From contig CM114272.1 in NCBI GenBank assembly GCA_050084515.1, positions 19,654,001-19,718,000 on the forward strand: a DNA stretch of 64,000 nucleotides. Direction: 5' to 3'. The DNA comes from Blasia pusilla. Lineage: Eukaryota; Marchantiophyta; Marchantiopsida; Blasiales. This document shows, in pieces, positions 55,804 through 64,000 of the stretch. Numbering within the stretch: position 1 is the stretch's first letter; every line of letters starts with the position of its first letter. The notes beneath the pieces are model-generated. The model worked only from the letters and a program-made list of their open reading frames with translations. It was not told the DNA's origin and ran no database searches. A program made the translations under genes and the position numbers.

Positions 55804-58800
55804 CTATCTTGGACTTTCTGGTGCTTCTCCTATGTCCTCCAATATCCATCTCAACCATACTGCTTCGCAAGAAGCATAAGAAGCCGCCTTATACTCTGCC
55901 TCGGTAGAAGAAAGAGCCACTATAGGTTGCTTCTTGCTGACCCATGACACCACACTTGATCCTACCAAGAAGCAATAACCTGAAACGAAATATCGAGAAT
56001 CTGAATCTCCTGCCCAATCTGAGTCACAAAAACCTGTCATTTCCGTCCCTGCTCCATAGGTGATGCCGTACTCGATAGTGCCTTTGATGTACTTCAACAC
56101 ACGCATCCCTGCCTTCCAATGGTTCTCACAAGGCTTAGTTGAGAACCTACTCAACACTCCCACAGCGAAGCTAATGTCTGGTCTAGTGTTACACAAAAAT
56201 ATCAAACTGCCTACAAGCTTTCTGTACAACATTTCATCTACCAATGGTGAGACGTCCTCCATCGAGAGTTTCAACTCTATCTCCATTGGCGAGACCACTG
56301 CCTTACACTCGGTCATCCTGAATGCCTTCAAGATTTCTCTAGCATACTTCTGCTGAGAGAGAAAAATAGAATCTGACTATTGCCAAATTTCCAGTTCTAT
56401 AAAGTAGTGCAGAAGACCTAAATCTAACATTTCAAACTCAGATTTCAACACTCCCTTCATTTCCTCTGTTTTCTTACTGTGGTCTCCTGTGATGATGAGA
56501 TCATCCACATACAAGACTATCAACATATACATCCCATCTTCGCAAAACACATACAAATTTGCTTCTGAAGAACTCTTGATGAGACCCTTCTCTTGAAAGA
56601 ATGTATCTATTTGTTGATACCATACCCTTGGGGCTTGCTTCAACCCATACAATGCTCGATGAAGTAAACAAACTTTCTCTTCTGATCCGGGTGTCTCAAA
56701 ATTTGGTGGTTGAGAAACATATACCTCCTCCTTGAGACTCCCATTCAGAAAAGCAGACTTCACATCGTATTGGTATACAGGCCAACGTCTTGTTCCTACA
56801 ACCGCTAGAACAATTCGAATGGTTGTCATCCTTGCAGTAGGAGCAAAAGTCTCATAGTAGTCAAAACCTTCGATTTGTGAGCATCCTTGTGCGACCAACC
56901 TCGCTTTGAATTTATCCAATGTACCGTCCGACTTATACTTGGTCTTGTACACCCACTTGGTGCGTATTATCTTCTTGTCCTTTGGCTTTTCAACCAAAGT
57001 CCAAGTTTCATTTCTCTGAATAGCCTCCATCTCCATCTGCATGGCCTCTCTCCATTGAGGATGAGCCAGGGCCTCATCCAAGCATGATGGCTCTTCCACC
57101 TTCAAGACCTCTGTCATCAGGGCCATGTTGACGAGATGTGCGGAAGCTCTATTCTGCTCCTCTAGTCTCTTGGATCTCCTTGGATGTGCAACAACTTCAT
57201 GATTTGCTGGTGGATCCTTACCATCCAAGAGTTGCTTTATCCACTTAGGGTATGACGATCGTAGTGGAAGAGCAGGTTGCTCTTTGTAATCATCACCAAA
57301 TTCTTCTTCTTGATGATCTGGTGTAAACATTTATGGTGTGCTCTGGTGGGTTATCTCTTCGTTTGATGATAATGTGGACGGACCACTGATATCCGCCACT
57401 TGACGAGGCTGTTCTTGGAACACCACATCACGACTCACAAGCATCTTCTTTTCCTCAGGACACCAAAGGCGATAAGCTTTAGACTCATCATTGTATCCCA
57501 TAAAGATACACTTCTTGCTCTTGGACTCCAGCTTGGTCCTAGATGCTTCAGGAATATGTACAAAACACTCACTACCAAAAGTCCTGAAATGTTGGACTGG
57601 TGGTACTTTACCTGAGTATGATTGATGAGGAGTCATGCCTTGCACTGACTTGGTAGCACTTCTATTTAGAATGTATACGGCAAGATAATGCGACTTCACC
57701 CAAAATCCTTCTGTCAAACCTGTTGCTTTCCTCATACATCTTGCCACCTCCACCACTGTACGGTTACAACGCTCAACAACTCCATTTTGTTGTGGTGTAT
57801 GTGCCGTGGTTAACTGTCGCTTGATTCCATGCTCCCCCAAATATTTGTTGAATTCTGTTGATAAGAATTCTCCTCCTTGATCGGTGCGAAGCTTTTGTAC
57901 CTTCTTTCCTGTCTCATTCTCAACCAGCTTGTGCCATTATTTTAAATTTTCCAAAAGCACTTGCCTTATCACGAAGGAAATACACCCACATCTTCCTACT
58001 ATAATCTTCGACAACTAAAAAGAAGTAGGAAGAACCACCTAATGCCACTGTTCTCATTTTACCACAGAGGTCACCATGTATCAACTCTAGAGGAGCTTTT
58101 GCCCTATTGCTGGACTCTTGTGGAAATGGTTGTCGGTGTTGCTTGGCCATCATACAAGCTTCACAAGTATCTGACACTCCAAAAATTGTTGGTAAATGAG
58201 CAACCATGCCAGATTTCTGCATCTGACTTAGTAAGGGAAAGCTTAGGTGACCAAAAGCTTTCATGCCACAACTTACTGCTACTAAGATTTGTACCTACAC
58301 TTGTCGTGAAAGCATACAACTCGTAGATCTTTCCACGTCGTATACCTTCACCCTATACTTTCCCATTGGCATCCTCAATGACTGCTCCAGTTTTCTTGAA
58401 ACGAACTTCTAGATCACGATCACATAATACTGCCACTGAAATCAAATTTCGCTTCAACTCTGGTAGGTACAGTACATTAGTTAACTTCCTTTCATCTCCT
58501 TTTTGTGAGACTAAATAAATTGTGCCTTTCCCTTCTACAGCGCACTTTGCATTATTCCCAACAGTAACAACGATGGGCTCCTGTAGAGGTTGTAAGGAGC
58601 TATACCAATCCTTATGATTGGTCATATGCCTAGATGCTCCACTATCGAGCACCCATGCATCTTCACTCTTTGACTTAGTGGAATGTTCTGCCTATGTGCA
58701 AAACTCTTCTATTGCTACCCAAACATCTACTTCATGTTCTCCCAGTTCTACAGAATTTCCAGACTCCTTCTTAGGTCTTAAACAACCGTTCTTCTCATCT

Positions 58801-59519
58801 TGACTCCTCTTTCTACAATCTTTGATAGGATGACCTAGCTTACCACAATAAAAGCATTTGAAGGCTTTTCTTGGAAATTTCTTCTTGACATTTGAACTGT
58901 AATCCTGATTTCTACCTCTGTGTACGTTGGTAGTAAATGCTGCATCACTTCCCTCTCTTGCTTTGAAGCGCATTTCCTCTTCTACCAACATTGCACTAAA
59001 TTGTTCAAAAGTAAGCGGTGTGCGTCTTACTTGAGTATTCAGTGCAGTGACCAAACTGTCATACCTTGGAGGCAAAGTCCTTATGCACCGACATGCCAAA
59101 TCTTCGCTAGACTTTGAAATTCCTACGGACGCCATCTGATCTTGAAGATTCTTGATCCTTGTCAAAAATTGCTCCGCGCTTTCTCCTTCTAAAAATTTCT
59201 CAAACGTAAGCTGATTCTCCAGATTCTGAATCCGAGTCTCATTCCTCGTTTCATACTGATTCTTCAAAATGTTCCACGCCTCAGCAGCAGTGGTTGTATG
59301 TTGAATGAGAGTCATGACAGAATCAGTTACATTCGTGACAATCGCATATAGAGCATCAACGTTTCTGCATCTCCATGCCAACAATACAACAGGATCGATA
59401 TCCCCAGATGAAGATGAACATGCAGAAATCAAACGAGCTTGTGGATTTGAATCGACCCTTGTGGCCGTTTCCCAGATCTCAAATGATTCGAGGACAGTTC
59501 TAATTTTGAACTTCCACAA
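55804..59519 (-). pseudogene. Copia gag-pol polyprotein with stops and frameshifts
   Basis: Gag 59519-58692, with the CCHC knuckle CFYCGKLGHPIKDC. Protease at 58652 (LDSGASRHMTNH). Integrase has GHLSFPLL and CEACMMAKQHRQPF, catalytic HGDLCG and VEDYSRK, and TPQQNGVVERCNRT at about 57790. RT 57330-56377 has KWVYKTKYKSDG, QYDVKSAFLNG and the YVDD box. RNase H 56331-55804 has DSDWAGD and ALSSTEAEY. In-frame stops lie near 58691, 58351, 57329 and 56375. A one-base insertion near 57935 shifts the integrase frame, and another shift lies near 58270-58350. All domains are recognisable, so decay is recent. Confidence 0.93.
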
Positions 59520-59654
59520 CGTATAGTTAGATCCATCTAACTTCCCTTCAGCTAGCGGAGGAGGGCGAGCACGAACTCACAAAGAAGTAGCCATCTCTCA
59601 AGATTTTGTGCAAACACACTAGATCGCCATACACAAAATACTGGAAAATCTACT

Positions 59655-59666
59655 GCTCTGATACCA
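59655..59666 (-). promoter_or_regulatory. Copia primer-binding site
   Basis: Minus-strand TGGTATCAGAGC adjoins the 5' LTR; it is complementary to the 3' end of plant initiator Met-tRNA. Confidence 0.93.
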
Positions 59667-60082
59667 TGTGAGAAAACAGAAAGTGACGAAATCACTGAAA
59701 TCTTTACAAAACTTAGAGATACAAAGTGGCCTAGTCCGTCCGTGCGCTCACAGAAGAGCTTCGATGGAACTTGAACTGGGAGATAACTCGACATACGAGA
59801 ATGCGCGCTGCGGCTCTCGACTATTTGACTACTCGGGAAAACTAGGGTTTTTACCTTTTTTTCTTTGTTTCTATTAATAGCCTATATTGCATCAGGGTGC
59901 CCCGCACCTTGATGCAATATAGGGTTAGATAAACCTAGTAACGCTACTCCGTAAACCACCTACGTCATATTACTATGACTCCTTCGACGTCTAAGTCGGA
60001 ACCATCAATCTAGGCTTCTCCTCATACAAGGGGGCCGATCAGATTAATGGTGCTTAGAGAAGTGGATGTTGAGAATCCAACA
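59667..60082 (-). repeat. Copia 5' LTR
   Basis: 416 bases, plus-strand TGTGAGAAAACA to GAATCCAACA. It differs from the 3' LTR by about six substitutions and a 4-base deletion near 59806. Confidence 0.93.
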
Positions 60083-60087
60083 GTTTT

Positions 60088-61978
60088 GAATGTAAAAGCT
60101 TTTATTTTTGTGATTGAAGAATCCTTATGATGCTTCTAGTAAGTTTTTCTTAACTAGTATTTCTTTGTTATTTCCTAGCACCTCCTTATTAGACATACAA
60201 TCGATGTCATGCATGTGGAGAAGAACACAGCTGAAAACATTGTGAAAAAAATTATGGGGACGAAGGATATAGTGAAAGTTAGACAAGACATGGAAAAACG
60301 CGGAATCAGACCTCACTTATGGCTACGACCCCACCCTACAAATAGCAGGGGTCTTGTTAAACCTATGGCTAAGTATTTCCTATCTCCCTTGGAGTTGACA
60401 ACATTTCTTGGAAGGGTTCAGACATTGAAAGTGGCTTCTGGCTATTGCGGTGAGTTGAAGAAACATGTTGTTAGGAAAAAGTTGGGCAACATGAAGTCAC
60501 ATGATTACCATGTCGTCATTCATCAGATTTTGCCATATTGCCTACGAGGGCTCATGAGTGAAGAGCTGAGGGTCACTATCATGAGACTAAGCAGGGTCCT
60601 TAGGAACATTTCAATGAAGGTGTGGGATCCTTCTCGCTATGAGAAGCTGTATGAAGATACTGTGGTCACTCTATGCTTGTTGGAAATGCACTTCCCACCT
60701 GCATTCTTTGATGTAATGACTCATCTTCTCCTACATGTTGTAGAGGAATTAGATATTTGTGGCCCATTAGCATATCGATGGATGTATCCTTTTGAGAGGT
60801 ACATGGGAGTGATGAAAAAGTATGTGAGGTCAAAGGCACGCCTTGAAGGATGTATGGCCGAGGGATATGTCCTCGACGAAGCATTAGGTTTTGTCACGGA
60901 ATATATGAGGAGGTTTGAACATGTCCAAACTCGAGTATGGGACGATGGAGAGGAAGCAGGCATTGTTGGAGAGGAACTAGAAGGAGCAGCAACAACCATC
61001 ACACTTTCGCGAGACCTTTTAGTCTTGGCGCACAACTATATACTACGCAACACTCAATGCATGGAGAAGTGGTATAGATATGGTATATGTATCTTATTCC
61101 TATCCTTGTGTTTGTTTGCTGATTGGAGTTTGAGATATGGCATATCTAGAAGGTTCAATTGTTGATGTTGGTAGTTTCTTACTCTAAACTAATATTCATT
61201 TTCCATTGAATTTTACAAGATTTATGTAGAGAGTGAAATTAACAATATGTCCTTCCAAGATTGGGTTCGTCCAGCCATTTTGGAAGCCGTAGAAGGGAAC
61301 CTTGAGAAGGTTGATGAAGAGGCATTTTCTCTCTCCATACCTCCTACTTCTAAAGTGCTCTCCTACAAGAGTATGAAAGCTTATGGTAATCATTATTGGG
61401 TGGAAGGGAGTGGAGGATTAAGTTTCTCAACTTATGATTGTGGTATAGGAGCCGTATTTTTGGATGACGAGGGGGGGAGATCCAACTCACATAGTGCTTA
61501 TTCATATGTGGGTGTTTTAGTTGATATCTTAGCCTTTGACTTCCAGATTATAGGGCAACCTCTCATTCTAACGAGAGGTAGATGGGTTAGAGCAGACTGG
61601 GACTCTAGGCGCTCATCCATGAAATGAGACGGGGAGGGTTTTCTTCTTACTAACCTAAATGATAATGAGCCACTTCACCACCAGCCTTTTGTGTTTCCTT
61701 CACAAGTAGAAGAGGTTTTCTATGGAGATCCGGGTGACGGAGGTGCATGGAGAGTAGTACTTAGGAAAGAAGCAAGGTCTCTCCGTAGCTTTGCAGATTC
61801 GACAGATGTGAATTGGGATAAGGAGGAGAGTGGTCAATACCATGGCCTAGAGGTGACTCCTTTTTTGGAAAGACATTTGCCCCATATCAATACTCTCGAT
61901 GCCATTGAACTAAATGACGCTGAAGTTGCCATAGCTCAATCAGATTTTAGCCAAGTACATGTAGTGGAAGTTTTGTAG
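60088..61978 (+). pseudogene. Tnp2 transposase C-terminal part (DUF4218 and DUF4216)
   Basis: From 60200: TIDVMHVEKNTAENIVKKIM, then PMAKYFLSPLELTTFLGRVQ, KVASGYCGELKKHVV, MKSHDYHVVIHQILPYCLRG, and the DUF4218 region with LEMHFPPAFFDVMTHLLLHV, YRWMYPFERYMGVMKKYVRS and AEGYVLDEALGFVTEYM. A probable intron is at about 61080-61219. Then IYVESEINNMSFQDWVRPAI and the DUF4216 region: YSYVGVLVDILAFDFQ, RWVRADWDSRRSSMK, a TGA at 61625, DGEGFLLTNLNDNEPLHHQP, and VVLRKEARSLR. These two domains normally trail Tnp2 in CACTA transposases. Confidence 0.9.
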
Positions 61979-62289
61979 AGCATGGACAACAATGGGGATG
62001 AATAAGATCAGGATCTCATCGATTAGATAAACTAGAAGTCCATAGTTGTGCTTGTTGTGTGTATGTGTTTTTTAGTTCTTGTGGGGTTGAACCATTTGAT
62101 AAACGTGTTTTTCCTTCACACAACTTGAGAGCTATATTTGTGTAGGGATATGGAGCCAGCTGTTGCAGAGAGTGATTATTCCAATAGACAAGGTGAAGTA
62201 GGAGTCCAATGTGAGAAGAACCAGAAATCTAGTGTGCATAGTCATGAGAAGACATAGGGAGTTGAGGCCTCAAGAGACTCCAACCATGA
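61979..62289 (+). other. CACTA 3' region, terminus not found
   Basis: No gene recognised. A plus-strand open stretch from 62151 (MEPAVAESDYSNRQGEVGVQ) might be a second CACTA gene exon. A CTAGTG string occurs at 62232 but does not match the left terminal repeat. Confidence 0.35.
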
Positions 62290-64000
62290 GGTGAGTATTT
62301 CTTGACTATTGCTCCCATATGATGAGTCATGACCAAGAGATGCTAAGTTTGATAATGTTATTGTTCTTGATATTGCCCTTTGTGTTGTTGTTCCACAAAT
62401 TTTTTTTCTTGTGAGGATCTTGTTCTCATATCTGCCTTCTTTTTGAAGCAAAACTTTTCATAGTAACCCTTTATCCCACATAAATTACAACATGGTGGAA
62501 CCCTATTTATTTGATCTCAACCCCAACGATTTCCACCATCACGACCTTATGATTATATTTTGTAGTGGTTCGTAATTGGTTGAGTAAAGTTATATTGAGC
62601 CTCTCTTCCTCCATATGCTTAATATCCACCATAACCACGGAAGCTTCTATGATGATCTCATCCTTTGTTTGATTCATTACTTGCAAATAACACACTCTCT
62701 TGCATACAAGACGAATTTTCGCTGCCTACTAGGCGCATCTCCTAACTGATTAAGAGTGGGGCTAATTCTTGAAAGGTTGAATACGTCTCTCTCACAAAAA
62801 TAGAGGTCTCAAAAGACTTGTAATCCTTGAGAAGGTTTCGAAGAGTGAAAAAAATCATATCACCATCTTCTACTGTTACTCCAATGCTATTCATTTGATC
62901 AATAATATGTCTGATACTCAAAACATAATCATTGATGTTTTGCAATCCTTTCCTCATTTCATTCAATTGTTGTTTCAATTGAAGCTTTCTAGCCTTTGTA
63001 GATTTTTGGAACAGATTTTCCAATGCATCCTAGGCCTCCTTTGGAATATCAATATCTTGAATAGAACAAATTATTGACAAATTGATCATTATTAAAATAT
63101 AGTGGATTACTTGCCTTACGCGTTTATTCCAACTGTGAACATTCAAGTCTATTGAGTCACCTTCTGGCTTTGCCCCATCATCTATGACAAGCTCCCATGG
63201 TTCTTGACCTATGAAAAAAATTCATTCGGAACTTCCACAAATTATAATTCCGCCTATCTAAATTTTTGTATATTATTACTGTTAAGGAATACTCCATGAA
63301 GAACGATTTTACTCGTAAAAACATAATTTCAAGCTCTCCACTCCTCCAATTGAAGGATGTATCACTCTTAAATAGAAATTGACCTGAAATTTGCCAATAT
63401 TGATCAACATTATGGAAGAACTAGTGGAAATTAGTCTATAGAGAGCAAACTACACAACTTTTCTTTACTAATCACACTTTCCTACACTGAATTATCTATA
63501 TATTGCAGGAACTCAAAATGTCAAAATCGAGCAATTTTGGGTGCGCTAGAAATCTCTTGAAGACCTCTACCAAATGGTCAAAATGGGCCTTTAACATCGT
63601 TCTAACCTACGCGGACCCAATTTGCTATACCGACCGAAAAAGCCTTAAAAACGCCTCCAAAGTTTTGTCAATGTTAGAGCTTTCCTTGAAATCTTCTACC
63701 ACTAAGCTGTGATTCAGATTTTCTTCTCCCAACCTAAAATTGTGCCTTCTCTTACCTCTCTTCTCTCCTCAAACACCAAAATTTCAATTGATATTCTCCT
63801 ATCGCTCTGATATCATGTAGAAAACAGCTAAAGAAGCATTAGTGGTGGGATACGACTCTCACACTCACACACCACCATTGAGAACAAAAGTTTTCAATGA
63901 GAGAACAAGTGGAGGCTGCTCCTCTCCTCAATACATAAGGTATGTACAAGCAACCCTAACCCTAATCCTAACGATAAGTTAGACTAATTATGATTAACTA
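62290..64000 (-). mobile_element. Second Copia element, gag and start of LTR
   Basis: Minus-strand gag pieces: NYNLWKFRM near 63240, the UBN2-type block at 63023-62742 (LKQQLNEMRKGLQNINDYVL, NSIGVTVEDGD), and a degenerate CCHC knuckle near 62480 (CNLCGIKGYYEKFC, His changed to Tyr). The primer site is 63804-63815 (TGATATCAGAGC), and an LTR starts at 63816 and runs off the window. It is the same family as the solo LTR at 30796. Pol is absent on the left, so the element is truncated at about 62290 against the CACTA sequence. Confidence 0.8.

Larger units (their letters stand above)
55352..60082 (-). mobile_element. Ty1/Copia retrotransposon, complete but mutated, 4731 bp
   Basis: GTTTT is duplicated at 55347-55351 and 60083-60087. 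LTRs are 55352-55771 (3') and 59667-60082 (5'), about 98-99 percent alike by eye apart from a 4-base indel. A primer-binding site complementary to initiator Met-tRNA is at 59655-59666. The polypurine tract is 55772-55793 (minus sense, ending GAGGGGGGG). Order gag, protease, integrase, RT, RNase H defines Copia. It sits in the Tnp2 gene, so it is younger than the CACTA insertion. Confidence 0.95.
41329..62285 (+). mobile_element. CACTA (En/Spm-like) transposon with nested insertions
   Basis: The left terminus CACTAGAAGAAAAATTCC has the CACTA signature and interrupts LTR3. A Tnp2-type transposase follows in three blocks: 41344-42777, 55060-55346 and 60088-61978. They are separated by a MULE-like element (42778-55059) and a Copia element (55352-60082), both with target duplications that rejoin the reading frame. 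The right terminus is not found; a Copia element begins at about 62290. Without inserts the element spans about 3.9 kb here. Confidence 0.85.

Noticed and set aside
62225-62240. CTAGTG at 62232 as the right CACTA terminus
   Set aside because: The bases beside it do not form an inverted match to CACTAGAAGAAAAATTCC and no 3-bp duplication could be confirmed.
1-64000. tRNA, rRNA or organelle DNA insertions
   Set aside because: No cloverleaf-type gene, rRNA block or long plastid/mitochondrial coding run was noticed by eye; a tRNAscan or BLAST run would be needed to exclude small ones.

Overview
This is a nuclear segment of a repeat-rich plant genome. The evidence is a spliced organelle-type recA gene, CACTA, MULE, Copia and Ty3/gypsy elements of plant type, and initiator-Met-tRNA primer sites. 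A cytosine methyltransferase domain and a PHD finger inside the gypsy elements hint at a non-flowering lineage, but the species cannot be fixed from the sequence.

Layout. 1-9450 is a mosaic of gypsy fragments in both orientations, plus a broken MULE-like element (3103-7512, minus) that itself carries a 1.26-kb solo LTR. About 9.5-20.9 kb is the only host-gene island. It holds an intact seven-exon recA homologue (11200-16004, plus) facing a small three-exon gene for a 99-residue putative membrane protein (17159-18905, minus). 20.9-39.0 kb is a gypsy nest. A plus-strand gypsy carries two solo LTRs and is split in its reverse transcriptase by a complete 11.8-kb minus-strand relative (26394-38219, 4-bp TSD TAGT), which holds further solo LTRs. 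39-41.3 kb has a third LTR family with its gag start. From 41329 a CACTA transposon runs to about 62.28 kb. Its Tnp2 transposase is split twice: by a 12.28-kb MULE-like element (42778-55059, 10-bp TSD) and by a 4.73-kb Copia element (55352-60082, TSD GTTTT). The window ends inside another Copia element.

The most unusual content is the 12.28-kb MULE-like element. It holds about 55 copies of a roughly 27-bp palindrome (GCAACCCGTCGGA, one base, then the reverse complement). Most lie in introns and spacers, and nine form a 67-bp tandem array with a second hairpin per unit. Besides a SWIM-type transposase it carries a minus-strand spliced gene with coiled-coil, ParB-like and possible adenine-methyltransferase motifs. 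The gypsy family is also notable: protease, C5-methyltransferase remnant, RT, RNase H, integrase, PHD finger. All transposon genes seen here are broken; the two host genes look intact.
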